From Haloterrigena sp. H1 (GTDB lineage Archaea > Halobacteriota > Halobacteria > Halobacteriales > Natrialbaceae), in contig NZ_SMZK01000001.1 in assembly GCF_005938085.1 (NCBI RefSeq), positions 558,001 through 622,000 on the forward strand: a stretch of 64,000 bases of DNA, read 5' to 3'. Made by a program: the position numbers and the translations under genes. Under the pieces are notes generated by a model. That model saw only the letters and a program-made list of their open reading frames with translations. It made no database searches and was not told the origin of the DNA. This document shows, in pieces, positions 32,411 to 41,282 of this stretch. Position 1 is the stretch's first letter; the number at the start of each line of letters is the position of its first letter.

Positions 32411-34306
32411 ATGGACGATGTCGATGCGGATCGCGGCGGTGGTCTCGGTGACGCTGCCGGAGCGGTGCGTGCACTCGAGCACGTGGTCGATCCGGTAGTG
32501 GCAGTCGCCGATGGGACGATTACGTACGCGAACGCGGCCGCTCGCGACGCCTTCGAAATCGGTGACGCCGACCGCGACGCGGCGACCGCACTCGGGGCGC
32601 GCTGGAACCGGCTTGCGACGGCAATCGACGAGACGACGGTCGGGACCGCTCGCCGGATCGACCTCAGCGGAGACGACGGCGGTGCGCGTATCCACCGCGG
32701 TACCGACGGGGCGACGATCACGTTCGATCGCGGCAGTGCCGGCTCTGACAGCGACGACGAGTTGGACGGTTCGTCGGCGGGAACGAGCGACCGACTGGTG
32801 AAAGATCGTGCACTCGAGGAGGCCCCCGTCGGAATCACCATCTCCGATCCCGATCTCGATGACAACCCGCTGGTCTACGTCAACGACGCCTACGAGGAGA
32901 TGACTGGCTACGAGTACGACGAGGTCGTCGGCCGGAACTGCCGGTTTTTGCAGGGTGAGGAGTCCGACGAGGACGCGATCGCCGAGATGGCGGCGGCGAT
33001 CGACGAGGATCGACCGGTTACCGTCGAAATCAAAAACTACCGGAAGGACGGGACCGAGTTCTGGAACGAGGTAACGATCGCGCCAGTTCGCGACGAGGAC
33101 GATCGTGTGACCCACTACGTCGGCTTCCAGAACAACATCACTGCGCGCAAGGAGGCCGAACTCGCACTCGAGCGCCGAACCGAAGAGCTCGAGTACATCC
33201 TGGATCGCGTCGAGGGACTGATTCAGGACGTCACCGACGTCGTCGCCGGCTCGACCGACCGCTCGGAACTCGAGGCCGAAGTCTGTGAGCGGATCGCCGC
33301 CGAGGACGCCTACAGCGGGGCCTGGATCGGCGAGCGGAACCCGGCGACTGACACGATCAACGTTCGCTCGAGCGTGGGGGCCAGTCCCGACCGCGATCGG
33401 CTTGGGACGGACACCGAGCATCCAGCCGTGGAGACGCTCGCGACCGGCGAGCCCGCAGTTGACACCGCCGATGGAACGACGGTCGCTGCGTTCCCGCTGT
33501 CGTACAACGATATCGAGTACGGCGTGTTGACCATCCGAACGGAGCGGACACGCGCCGTCGACGACCGCGAAACTGTCATCCTCTCCGCACTCGCTCGCGC
33601 GGTCGCCAGCGGGGTCAACGCCCGCGAGACCAGTCGCGTGCTCACGACCGACGCCGTCGTCGCCGTCGAACTCGAGGTGACCGATCGGGCGCTTGCACCC
33701 GTCGCCCTCTCGGCCGACGCCGAGTGCCAACTCGAGTATCGCCGCTCGGTCCACAACACCGGCGACGAGACGGCGTCGCTGTTTACCGCCACCGGCGCGA
33801 GCGCGGACGAGCTCACTGCGGCCGCCGCCGACCTCCCCGACGTCGACTGTCGCGTCGTCGTCGAACGCGACGAGGAGGTGCTGATCGAACTGCGCGGCGC
33901 GGACGACCTCGTCGGCTGGCTCTCCGAGCGCGGCGTTCGCACCCAGGCGATCGACAGCGAGGCCGGGCGCGCGCGCCTCACCCTCGAGATCCCCCGCTCG
34001 GCGAACGTCCGTGCGGTCGTCGAAGCCGTCGAGGACCGCTATACGGGAACCGATATCGTCTCGTTCCAGCAACGCGAGCGCGAGGGCGAAACCCGCGAGG
34101 AGTTCGCCGCCGGACTCGAGGAGGCGCTGACCGACCGCCAGTTCGGCGCGTTACAGCGGGCGTATCTCGGCGGCTACTTCGAGTGGCCGCGGCCGACGAC
34201 CGGCGAGGAACTCGCCCAGTCGATGGGCGTCTCACGGCCGACGTTCCACGAGCATCTGCGGACGGCCGAGGCGAAACTATGTCGGGCGTTCTTCGGCGAC
34301 GCATAG
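32411..34306 (+). CDS. Bat-like regulator with LOV/PAS, GAF and HTH domains
   Basis: 631 residues. Residues ~15-100 look like a degenerate PAS. A LOV-type PAS follows (~128-250): YVNDAYEEMTGYEYDEVVGRNCRFLQG holds the flavin-adduct cysteine (Cys177), and VEIKNYRKDGTEFWNEV and YVGFQNNIT supply the Asn and Gln that bind FMN. A GAF-like domain spans ~265-400 (YSGAWIGERNPATD...VAAFPLSY). The C-terminus has the Bat-type HTH, LTDRQFGALQRAYLGGYFEWPRPTTGEELAQSMGVSRPTFHEHLRTAE. It resembles bacterio-opsin activator; blue-light sensing is inferred from the complete LOV signature. No opsin gene is in the window. Confidence 0.88.
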   Translation: MDDVDADRGGGLGDAAGAVRALEHVVDPVVAVADGTITYANAAARDAFEIGDADRDAATALGARWNRLATAIDETTVGTARRIDLSGDDGGARIHRGTDGATITFDRGSAGSDSDDELDGSSAGTSDRLVKDRALEEAPVGITISDPDLDDNPLVYVNDAYEEMTGYEYDEVVGRNCRFLQGEESDEDAIAEMAAAIDEDRPVTVEIKNYRKDGTEFWNEVTIAPVRDEDDRVTHYVGFQNNITARKEAELALERRTEELEYILDRVEGLIQDVTDVVAGSTDRSELEAEVCERIAAEDAYSGAWIGERNPATDTINVRSSVGASPDRDRLGTDTEHPAVETLATGEPAVDTADGTTVAAFPLSYNDIEYGVLTIRTERTRAVDDRETVILSALARAVASGVNARETSRVLTTDAVVAVELEVTDRALAPVALSADAECQLEYRRSVHNTGDETASLFTATGASADELTAAAADLPDVDCRVVVERDEEVLIELRGADDLVGWLSERGVRTQAIDSEAGRARLTLEIPRSANVRAVVEAVEDRYTGTDIVSFQQREREGETREEFAAGLEEALTDRQFGALQRAYLGGYFEWPRPTTGEELAQSMGVSRPTFHEHLRTAEAKLCRAFFGDA

Positions 34307-34413
34307 CAGGATTCGAGACTGTCTCGGCTCGAAACCGGTAGTCGGGGCTTAGCACCGAGCACGGCCGTGGATGGTCGCCAGCGTTTATGTGCCCTGTCGT
34401 GTGGGTAGTAAAC

Positions 34414-34599
34414 ATGCTCGAGTTCGCAACGCCGCTGCAGACTGGTGGTGGGTTCCTCTACTGGGCGCTCGTCTTCTTCGTCCTCGCGATCATCGCCGCC
34501 GCGGTCGGCGCGCGTGGCGTTGCCGGGATCTCGATGGAGATCGCACGGATCTTCGTGTTGATCTTCATCATTCTCGCGGTGGTCGCGCTCCTGCTGTGA
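34414..34599 (+). CDS. Small membrane protein, DUF1328 family
   Basis: 61 residues, two helices: GGFLYWALVFFVLAIIAAAVGARGVAGISMEIARIFVLIFIILAVVALLL. The W-A-x-x-F...A-x-x-G-x-x-G-x-A-G pattern is that of the widespread DUF1328 (YtjA-like) membrane proteins, whose role is unknown. ATG at 34414 is chosen over an upstream in-frame start because a TATA-like GTTTATG near 34385 sits 28 bases before it. Confidence 0.8.
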   Translation: MLEFATPLQTGGGFLYWALVFFVLAIIAAAVGARGVAGISMEIARIFVLIFIILAVVALLL

Positions 34600-34818
34600 C
34601 TGCAGGGCACTCGGTCGTGCTACCGTCTTGGCGTGATCAGTGCTGGTTACGTGGCTACGGCAGTCGCCAGCAGCGGCGAGCGCACCGACAGAATCCGGTC
34701 CAGCGTCATCCGACGATCATGGTGGCCTCGAGAATCTGCTTTCGTTAACTGATACTGGTTACATTTGGTTGAGAACGCCTAACACGCTGGGCGTCGTAGA
34801 TAACGGTGAGCACTTACC

Positions 34819-36741
34819 ATGACTGAACTCGGCGGATTTCAAGACAGGGTTGCCCGCATCGATCTCTCGGAGGGGGACGTTGCCTACGAGTCGATCGACG
34901 ACGAGGACGCAAAGAAGTATATCGGTGCGCGGGGGCTCGGGGTAAAGTACGTCTTCGATCAGGGACCGGACGTCGATCCGCTCGGCCCCGACAACCTGCT
35001 CGCGTTCATGAACGGGCCGCTGTCGGGGACGCAGGTAACGATGAGCGGCCGGATCGCCGTCTGTACCAAGTCGCCGCTGACCGGCACCGTCACCGACAGC
35101 CACCACGGCGGCTGGTCGGGTGCCCGGCTCAAATGGTCCGGCTTCGACGGGCTCCTCTTCGAGGGGCAGGCCGACGACCCGGTCTACGCCGTCGTCGAGG
35201 ACGGTGAAGTCGAACTGCGAGACGCCTCTCACCTCTGGGGGACCGGCGTCCACGAAACCCGCGATACGATCGAAGAGGAAGTCGACGGCTCCTACGGCAA
35301 GAACCTCTCGATCATGGCGATCGGCCCTGGCGGGGAGAACGAGATCAAGTACGCCTGTATCATCAACGAGGACGACCGCGCCTCGGGACGGGGCGGGACG
35401 GGCTGTGTCATGGGGTCGAAGAACCTCAAGGCCGTCGTCGTCAAGTCCTCGACGAAGATGCCCCAGCCGGCAGATCCGGAAACTTTCCGGGAGGGCCACC
35501 AGCAGGCCATGCAGGCTATCCAGGAGTCGGAGGTTACTGCGCCCAACGAGGGCGGCCTCTCGATGTACGGGACGAACGTCCTGATGAACATCGGCGAAGA
35601 GATGGACGGCCTCCCGACGAAAAACGGGAAGTACACCTCGACCAAGGCCATGCGCGAGGCCGAAGGTGTCGACATCGACGCCGAGCGCGTCTCCGGGGAG
35701 AACGTCCGCGAGAACATCCTCGTCGACGAGCCGACCTGTCACTCCTGTCCGGTCGCCTGCAAGAAGGAAGTCGAAGTCCAGACGATGCACAAAGGCGAGG
35801 AAATGAACGTCCGGACCGAATCCTACGAGTACGAGTCGGCCTACGCGCTCGGCCCGAACTCCGGGCACACCGACCGCGATGCCGTCGCAGTGATGATCGA
35901 ACGCTGTAACGACATGGGCGTCGACACCATCGAGACGGGCAACATGATGGCGATGGCCATGGAGATGTCCGAAGAGGGCAAACTCGAGGAAGGCGACCTC
36001 GAGTGGGGCGACACCGAGACGATGATCGACATGATCGACCGGATCGCCCACCGCGAGGACGACCTCGCGGAGCTGCTGGCCGAAGGGCCACGCCGGGTCG
36101 CCGACCGCAAGGAGGCCCACGACAACTCGCTGGCAGTCAAAGGCCAGACCATCGCGGCCTACGACCCGCGCTGTATGAAGGGCATGGGAATCGGCTACGC
36201 CACCTCGAACCGCGGGGCCTGCCACCTGCGGGGCTACACCCCCGCTGCAGAGATTCTGGGTATCCCCGAGAAGGTCGACCCCTACGAGTACGAGGGCAAG
36301 GGCGAACTCACCGCCCAGTTCCAGGATCTGCACGCCATCAGCGACTCCTTCGACATCTGCAAGTTCAACGCCTTCGCCGAAGGCATCGAAGAGTACGTCA
36401 CCCAGTACAACGGGATGACCGGCCGCGACGTCACCGAAGACGAACTCCTCGAGGCCGGCGAACGGGTCTACAACCTCGAACGGTACTACAACAACCTCGT
36501 CGGCTTCGACGGCAGCGACGACTCGCTGCCCGCACGCTTCCTCGAGGACGGCATCCGCGGGCAGGGCGCAAGCGACGGCGAGTACTGCGAACTCGACGAG
36601 ATGAAAGACGAGTACTACGACTACCGTGGCTGGGTCGACGGTGTCGTCCCCGACGAGAAACTCGCAGAACTCGAGATCGATATCGGCCCCGGGACGGGTG
36701 TCAGCAGCGAGAGCGGCACGGCGGTCTCGAGCGACGACTGA
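34819..36741 (+). CDS. aor: Tungsten-dependent aldehyde:ferredoxin oxidoreductase
   Basis: 640 residues. AOR-family enzymes oxidise aldehydes to acids and reduce ferredoxin, using a bis-pyranopterin tungsten cofactor and a [4Fe-4S] cluster. The cluster ligands are Cys307, Cys310 and Cys314 in TCHSCPVACKKE and Cys514 in DICKFN. ARGLGVKYVF, GRIAVCTKSPLTG, SHHGGWSGARLKWSGFDGLL and GGTGCVMGSKNLKAV are pterin-binding signatures. The C-terminus ends in a short serine-rich tail. The gene is monocistronic, and its stop TGA overlaps the first base of palindromic element C. The aldehyde substrate is unknown. Confidence 0.93.
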   Translation: MTELGGFQDRVARIDLSEGDVAYESIDDEDAKKYIGARGLGVKYVFDQGPDVDPLGPDNLLAFMNGPLSGTQVTMSGRIAVCTKSPLTGTVTDSHHGGWSGARLKWSGFDGLLFEGQADDPVYAVVEDGEVELRDASHLWGTGVHETRDTIEEEVDGSYGKNLSIMAIGPGGENEIKYACIINEDDRASGRGGTGCVMGSKNLKAVVVKSSTKMPQPADPETFREGHQQAMQAIQESEVTAPNEGGLSMYGTNVLMNIGEEMDGLPTKNGKYTSTKAMREAEGVDIDAERVSGENVRENILVDEPTCHSCPVACKKEVEVQTMHKGEEMNVRTESYEYESAYALGPNSGHTDRDAVAVMIERCNDMGVDTIETGNMMAMAMEMSEEGKLEEGDLEWGDTETMIDMIDRIAHREDDLAELLAEGPRRVADRKEAHDNSLAVKGQTIAAYDPRCMKGMGIGYATSNRGACHLRGYTPAAEILGIPEKVDPYEYEGKGELTAQFQDLHAISDSFDICKFNAFAEGIEEYVTQYNGMTGRDVTEDELLEAGERVYNLERYYNNLVGFDGSDDSLPARFLEDGIRGQGASDGEYCELDEMKDEYYDYRGWVDGVVPDEKLAELEIDIGPGTGVSSESGTAVSSDD

Positions 36742-36823
36742 GACGGTCTGCTGTCACTGTGTCCCGGCGTACCCGCGACCCGCCGTGCGGATGCGCCGGC
36801 ACCCACTGACAGTCGTCCGTATG
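36741..36823 (+). repeat. Palindromic intergenic element, copy C (83 bases)
   Basis: Begins on the last base of the AOR stop codon. Ends are AGACGG and CCGTAT; arms are CCGGCGTACCCGC (36764-36776) and GCGGATGCGCCGG (36788-36800). The left part reads GGTCTGCTGTCACTG and the right part ACTGACAG, as in the other copies. Confidence 0.8.
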
Positions 36824-36954
36824 ACTGCTATTGTCGTCAGTCTCTCAGTACCCAATCGAAAGTACAACCAGCAGAAGCCGCTTCGGGCCGCTCGACTGTG
36901 TCCGCTACGGTATGAGACGGATCATGTCCGCGACAGCCGACTCCGTAGCGACGA

Positions 36955-37335
36955 TCAGTCGTCGGCGACGGCGTAGGAGGCAGCCGAGTCGGCTTCGTCC
37001 TGCTTCGTCAGCTCGACCTCGACGCCCCCATCGGCGACGGAGACCAACACGTCGTCGAAGTTCTTCCGGTACTCGGTCGCGTGCTTGCCCGAGGTGTTGA
37101 TCCGGACCTGCTCTGCGACCAAGTCGGCCTCGGTCAGCATCTCGACTTTCCGGTAGGCTGTCGACATCGGAATGTCACATTCCTCGGAGAGTTCCGTCGC
37201 CGTCAGCGCGGTTTCGGCCGTCGCCTCGAGAATGGCCCGGCAAGCGTCGTCGTCGAGCGCCGCGAGCACGGCCTGCGGGTCGATGGACTCGTCACGTTGC
37301 CAGCTTCGTCGGGCGTCGGGATTCGTAGCGGACAT
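36955..37335 (-). CDS. Winged-helix transcriptional regulator
   Basis: 126 residues. The core AVLAALDDDACRAILEATAETALTATELSEECDIPMSTAYRKVEMLTEADLVAEQVRINTSGKHATEYRKNFDDVLV is a typical ArsR/IclR-like winged helix, with S-T-A-Y-R-K on the recognition helix and a wing ending in a Y-x-K/R tail. It is divergent from the Bat-type HTH gene at 37489, with which it shares a promoter region of about 150 bases, so it may regulate that gene. Confidence 0.82.
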   Translation of the reverse strand: MSATNPDARRSWQRDESIDPQAVLAALDDDACRAILEATAETALTATELSEECDIPMSTAYRKVEMLTEADLVAEQVRINTSGKHATEYRKNFDDVLVSVADGGVEVELTKQDEADSAASYAVADD

Positions 37336-37381
37336 CTGTTACATCCTGTAGTAGCAACCAGTCCCCCTCCAAATGAGTCCC

Positions 37382-37404
37382 AATAAATACAGGGGGCTTT
37401 ATAT
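37382..37404. promoter_or_regulatory. Back-to-back TATA-like boxes between two regulator genes
   Basis: AATAAATA (37382-37389; TATTTATT on the minus strand) and TTTATAT (37398-37404, plus) lie 8 bases apart between the divergent regulators, so their promoters probably overlap. Confidence 0.45.
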
Positions 37405-37488
37405 GCGGTGTCGAAATTCTCTCCCGACGGTGTCATTGAGGGGCTTGCGGGCGCAGGCTTTAGGATGCCTGCGTCCCACCAGTGCGTC

Positions 37489-38148
37489 ATGGCATCGGGG
37501 ATTCGCGCGGAGGTAAGGATCGACGACCCGGCCAACTGTGTCGTCGCACAAGCCTCAGCCAAAACGAGCGGTCGGGTCCACTCGGTCTCGAAGAGTACCA
37601 ACCCGTCGACTCCCGAGCGCGTGACCGTCGAATTCATGCTCGAGGCGGAGACGGAACCCGACGCGGTCGATATCGACGCTGACCTCTCGGCGATCTTTTC
37701 GTATGGCTCGAGCACCGTCTATCGATTCGAACGCGACCTCGACCACGGCTGTCCCTGTGCGTGTATCGAGCGGTTCGACTGTCCGCCCGTCGATGTCCGC
37801 GCACATGGTGCGGCGCTATACCTGACCTTTCACGCGCCGGATATGGCGCACCTCCAGACGGTTATCGGTGCGTTGCGCGACCGCTATACGACACTCGACG
37901 TGCAGCGGCTCCTCCAGTCACAGCAAGAGCACACCGAGCAAAACCTCGTCTTCGTCGATCGGAACACGCTTACTGATCGTCAGGCGGAGGTTCTCGAGAC
38001 GGCCCACCGAATGGGCTACTTCGAACACCCGAAGCGGGCTAACGCTGGCGAGGTCGCCGACGAGCTCGGGATCACCGGAACGACGCTGACCGAACACCTT
38101 GCCGCAGCCCAGACCAAGCTCCTGAACGCGATCCTCGATCACGAGTAG
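37489..38148 (+). CDS. Bat-type HTH transcriptional regulator
   Basis: 219 residues. The N-terminal ligand-type domain starts GIRAEVRIDDPANCVVAQAS and holds a cysteine-rich segment CPCACIERFDCPPVDVRAHG (~residues 87-106). The C-terminus is a Bat/DmsR-like HTH: LTDRQAEVLETAHRMGYFEHPKRANAGEVADELGITGTTLTEHLAAAQTKLL. The cysteines could sense redox state or metal. Start choice: ATG at 37489 begins the conserved domain and has a TATA-like CTTTAGG about 27 bases before; ATG at 37465 and GTG at 37408 are also open. Confidence 0.8.
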   Translation: MASGIRAEVRIDDPANCVVAQASAKTSGRVHSVSKSTNPSTPERVTVEFMLEAETEPDAVDIDADLSAIFSYGSSTVYRFERDLDHGCPCACIERFDCPPVDVRAHGAALYLTFHAPDMAHLQTVIGALRDRYTTLDVQRLLQSQQEHTEQNLVFVDRNTLTDRQAEVLETAHRMGYFEHPKRANAGEVADELGITGTTLTEHLAAAQTKLLNAILDHE

Positions 38149-38294
38149 CGTCCCTCGCGGTCGAGTTCTACTCGAGCCTCAAGAACGTGTCGGGTCCTAC
38201 AGCGAACCGGCAGCGAACCGCAATGATATATATACCGGACGTGCAGCTATAGCGTACACAACACAAGCGAGGGTGCTACCCGACCCGCTCCGCC

Positions 38295-38447
38295 ATGAGT
38301 AGATACGAATTCACGTGCCCCGAATGTGGGCAGGAGATCGAAGTCAACGAATCGATGCGCGAAGCCACGCTGACACACGGCTGTCCGGTCTGTGCAGCGT
38401 CGGTGACGCCGTCCGACTTCGTGGCGGGGCAACCGACCGAGAACTGA
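38295..38447 (+). CDS. Small zinc-ribbon protein
   Basis: 50 residues: MSRYEFTCPECGQEIEVNES, then MREATLTHGCPVCAASVTPSDF and a short tail. Two CxxC pairs 22 residues apart form a single zinc ribbon, similar to the DUF7560-type haloarchaeal mini-proteins as remembered. A strong TATA stretch (GATATATATACC, 38224-38235) lies about 65 bases upstream, suggesting a leader of about 40 bases. Confidence 0.72.
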   Translation: MSRYEFTCPECGQEIEVNESMREATLTHGCPVCAASVTPSDFVAGQPTEN

Positions 38448-38503
38448 GAACGCGACGTCCCCTCGAGAGTCCGGTCCGTTCTGCGCCGACGGCCGCTCCC
38501 GTT

Positions 38504-38956
38504 CTATGTCTGGCGATCGATTTTGGTCCAGCGGCCGTTTAACGTGGCCGGCTCGAGGCGATAGAGTTCGATACGGAGATCCTCTTTCCCATCGGCCCAG
38601 AGCTCGAACAGCGGCCGCTTTGCCTCGCCGTACTGGGCGATTTCCTCGGGCGTGAGTTCCGACGGCTCGATGCTCTCGAGGCTGCCCGTCGCGATGATGC
38701 TGCGGTAGGACGACTCCCTCTCATCGTAGACGACGAGTCGTGCTTCTGGCGAGGACTCGAGGAACTGTCGCTTTTCGCTCTCTGGCGTCGACACGAGCCG
38801 CATATAGAATTCCCGGTTGTCGTCGTCGTAGCCGTACGAGATCGGAATCGCATAAGGCTCGTCCGTGCGCGCAAGCGACAGCACTCCCGTCTCGTGCCGA
38901 CTGAGGAAGTCGTCGATCTCCGCGTCGGTCATCTCGTTCTCCTGTTCGATGGCCAT
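38504..38956 (-). CDS. Pyridoxamine 5'-phosphate oxidase family protein
   Basis: 150 residues of the split-barrel flavin-binding type: MTDAEIDDFLSRHETGVLSLARTDEPYAIPISYGYDDDNREFYMRLVSTPESEKRQFLESSPEARLVVYDE, then SIIATGSLESIEPSEL. "G-V-L-S-L-A...P-Y-A-I-P-I-S-Y-G-Y" is the common haloarchaeal form. ATG at 38956 is preferred because a TATA box (CTATAAAG on the minus strand, near 38992) gives a leader of about 10 bases. It is a second family member besides the gene at 26096, but they are not close relatives. Confidence 0.85.
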   Translation of the reverse strand: MAIEQENEMTDAEIDDFLSRHETGVLSLARTDEPYAIPISYGYDDDNREFYMRLVSTPESEKRQFLESSPEARLVVYDERESSYRSIIATGSLESIEPSELTPEEIAQYGEAKRPLFELWADGKEDLRIELYRLEPATLNGRWTKIDRQT

Positions 38957-39074
38957 CGTCTCAGTAGCTTGCCAAAGGTGAAACACTATCTTTATAGTTG
39001 CCATCCACCGCGAGACGCACTGCTGGCGCTGTCACGTAGTTGATGGCTCTGCAGAAGTTATAGACACGGCTGCC

Positions 39075-39458
39075 TCACACGTCCTCGTCAGGTCCTGTCA
39101 CGTCGGTCCCGATGACGACCGGCTCACGGATCTCGAGGGCCGTCTCGAACTCGGCCTCACGGTCCGTTCGCCGACCGATCCGCAACAGCTGTTCTTCGTG
39201 TGCGCGACGGATCGCCGACAGCTCGCGGCCGGTCACGTCGAGCTCCACGCCGAGTTCGTCCCAGTGGCCGCTGTCGACGAGGAACACCTCGAGATCGTCG
39301 CCCGCATGGAGTCGTTCGTACTCTCGACGGTATCGCTCGAGAGCCGATCCGAGTACCGCTTGCGCACGCTCGATCAGGTCTGGCAGTCTGGTCGCCGGCA
39401 CGCTCGCCTTGGCTGCGGTGAGCAGGAGCACCTGCCCCTCGATCGGTTCGCCTGCCAT
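39075..39458 (-). CDS. Conserved hypothetical protein
   Basis: 127 residues, acidic, mostly helical by pattern. Notable stretches are LLTAAKASVPATRLPDLIERAQAVLG, YERLHAGDDLEVFLVDSGHWDELGVELDVTGRELSAIRRAHEEQLLRIG. There is no signal peptide, metal motif or known domain. Its start codon directly follows the stop of the gene at 39459 without a gap, so the two form an operon. Confidence 0.65.
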   Translation of the reverse strand: MAGEPIEGQVLLLTAAKASVPATRLPDLIERAQAVLGSALERYRREYERLHAGDDLEVFLVDSGHWDELGVELDVTGRELSAIRRAHEEQLLRIGRRTDREAEFETALEIREPVVIGTDVTGPDEDV

Positions 39459-39719
39459 CTATCCACCTGCACGCATCGCCTTCTGGGCGAACCGCTCGAC
39501 GAGCGGCCCGAGCGTGTCGTCATTGCCCTCGAAGACGACCGTCACCTCGGTCAGTTGCAACGACGGCCCGACACCGACTGTCTCCGAGGTGAACGTCGCC
39601 GTCCAGTCGTCGCCCTCGACGGTGTCAGCAGCGACCTGTTCGCCGCCTAAGTTCGTCAGATACCGGATCACGAGCCGTTCGGAGATGCCGCGAAAGGAGC
39701 GCTCGAGGCGTGCTACCAT
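39459..39719 (-). CDS. Small conserved protein (possibly DUF1952, MoaD-associated)
   Basis: 86 residues: RLERSFRGISERLVIRYLTNLGGEQVAADTVEGDDWTATFTSETVGVGPSLQLTEVTVVFEGNDDTLGPLVERFAQKAMRAGG. From memory this resembles DUF1952, a domain fused to MoaD in some bacteria, but I am not certain. It ends in GG, as beta-grasp modifiers do, yet lacks their fold pattern. It is the first gene of a two-gene operon with the hypothetical protein downstream. Confidence 0.62.
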   Translation of the reverse strand: MVARLERSFRGISERLVIRYLTNLGGEQVAADTVEGDDWTATFTSETVGVGPSLQLTEVTVVFEGNDDTLGPLVERFAQKAMRAGG

Positions 39720-39798
39720 ACCTCTGGTTCGACTGCCGGACGGATATACTGTCGGGCATCGGCCAGTCGATCTAGCCGGCACTGCTCTTGGCTAGCGG

Positions 39799-40119
39799 TC
39801 AGCCGACCGCGCGAAACAGGATCACTGCGCCGATCCCACCAGACAGCGACAGCAAGATGTTTTTCGTGCGCCACATGACTGCCACCACGACGGCGGCCCC
39901 ACCCCACTCGGCCGGCCCGCCGGCCGCAAGTTCAGGCCCGAGGATCGCGATCACGATCGCGCCCGGCAGGACCGAAAGTCCTGCCTCGAGTCGCTCGCTG
40001 ACCTCGATCCGGCGCAGCAGCCAGAAGCCACCGACTTTCGTCAGCGCGGTCACAAGCGTCATCGCGAGGATAACGCCGACGACGAGCGGGTCGAGCGCGA
40101 GCGCACCCTCACTCGTCAT
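39799..40119 (-). CDS. azlD: AzlD-like branched-chain amino acid export subunit
   Basis: 106 residues, four hydrophobic segments (VGVILAMTLVTALTKVGGFWLL, LPGAIVIAILGPELA, GGAAVVVAVMWRTKNILLSL, GGIGAVILFRAV). The "TKVGGFWLLRR" and "P-G-A" features fit AzlD, the small partner of AzlC in the LIV-E amino acid exporter family. It overlaps the end of azlC by 11 bases, so the two subunits are translated together. Confidence 0.85.
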   Translation of the reverse strand: MTSEGALALDPLVVGVILAMTLVTALTKVGGFWLLRRIEVSERLEAGLSVLPGAIVIAILGPELAAGGPAEWGGAAVVVAVMWRTKNILLSLSGGIGAVILFRAVG

Positions 40120-40900
40120 ATCGGATCACCTCGACGGTTGCGGCTGCGAGCCCACCGAGTAGGATGTACCACTGACCCGGAACGACGTTCGCAGCGACGA
40201 TAGCGGTCACGAGCGCGACGAGCCACGGGACGAGCGTCGAGCGTCCCTTCCAGAGGTCGACGGCGAGCGCGACGAAGACCGCCGCGAGGACGAAGTCGAT
40301 CCCGTACTGGGCTGGATCGCCGATCACGCCGCCGGCGGTCGCCCCGACGACGGTCGCGCCGACCCAGCAACACCAGATCGCGATCCCGGTCCCCAGGAGG
40401 AACGCCCCCCGGTTGCTGCCGGATTTGAGCTCGCGCATGGTCAGCGCCCAGTTTTCGTCGGCCATCACCAGCAGGCTCCCGTAGCTCTGCCGTGGTGTGA
40501 GTCGCTCGAGCCACGGGCTCAGCGCTGCACCCATCAACGAGTAGCGCAGGTTGATCGCGAGCGTCGTGATGACGATCGTCGCGACCGGCAGCGGTTCCGC
40601 CCAGAGTTCCACGGCGACGATCTGGGCGGCCCCCGCGATGACGGTCGCACTCATTAGCGTCGCCTCAGCGACGCTCAGCCCCGCTTGGCGGGCGAGCATC
40701 CCGAACGCGATCCCGTATCCACCGACGCCGAGCGCGACCGGGAGACACGTGAGAAAGCCGGTGCGGATCCCTTCCCGATCGAACGTGAGTGGCTCGCGCT
40801 CGACTGCTGTCGCCTGTGGGTCACCGACCGGCCCGTCCGATGATTCTCTGATGTGTCCGCTATGGTCGCGATCAGCATCGCTCCCGTCGAGTTTCGTCAC
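40109..40900 (-). CDS. azlC: AzlC-like branched-chain amino acid export subunit
   Basis: 263 residues. After a 45-residue polar N-terminus, the AzlC core starts at GIRTGFLTCLPVALGVGGYGIAFGMLARQAGLS and continues with LMSATVIAGAAQIVAVELW, TLAINLRYSLMGAALSPWL and VMADENWALTM. AzlC and AzlD form a membrane exporter for branched-chain amino acids and analogues. An internal ATG would trim the polar extension; ATG at 40900 is used here with moderate certainty. Confidence 0.87.
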   Translation of the reverse strand: MTKLDGSDADRDHSGHIRESSDGPVGDPQATAVEREPLTFDREGIRTGFLTCLPVALGVGGYGIAFGMLARQAGLSVAEATLMSATVIAGAAQIVAVELWAEPLPVATIVITTLAINLRYSLMGAALSPWLERLTPRQSYGSLLVMADENWALTMRELKSGSNRGAFLLGTGIAIWCCWVGATVVGATAGGVIGDPAQYGIDFVLAAVFVALAVDLWKGRSTLVPWLVALVTAIVAANVVPGQWYILLGGLAAATVEVIRYDE

Positions 40901-41031
40901 GGTTGCTGTGAGTTGAACGATGCCTAAAGCGTTCTCGAAACCGCCGTCGACTCACCGTTTTTCGGGCGACTCGAACACTCCCTGAGGGGTCGTTCAGACA
41001 CCGGCAAAGAGCAGTGCCAGCGCAACGGTTC

Positions 41032-41202
41032 CTACACGAAGCCGTACAACGGGCTACTGATAACGACGAGGACGAGCGCGACAAGGGCGGCAACGACGCC
41101 GAGAAAGAGACACACCTGCTTGCGCATCGTTCGATCGTCGTTACGGTCGATAAGCCAGTCGAGGCCCAGTTCGAGTAGTAACTCGGCGGCTTCATCGAGC
41201 AT
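41032..41202 (-). CDS. Small single-helix membrane protein
   Basis: 56 residues. A charged N-terminus (MLDEAAELLLELGLDWLIDRNDDRTMRKQ) is followed by one hydrophobic helix (CLFLGVVAALVALVLVVISSPL) and YGFV. Codon use is normal for the region and the flanking gaps hold no other gene. No family is recognised. A TATA-like ACTAAACAA on the minus strand lies about 20 bases upstream. Confidence 0.5.
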   Translation of the reverse strand: MLDEAAELLLELGLDWLIDRNDDRTMRKQVCLFLGVVAALVALVLVVISSPLYGFV

Positions 41203-41282
41203 GCACGATACTATTGTTTAGTTGATGCTATATGTCGGGGATCCCATTCGCTCGGGGTAGTGGCGGTATCGCTGCCCCGACG

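Noticed and set aside
32399..34072. 557-codon antisense frame across the LOV regulator gene
   Set aside because: Shadow of the sense gene; no recognisable protein.
34759..36333. 524-codon antisense frame across the AOR gene
   Set aside because: Shadow; no domain and the sense protein has all catalytic motifs.
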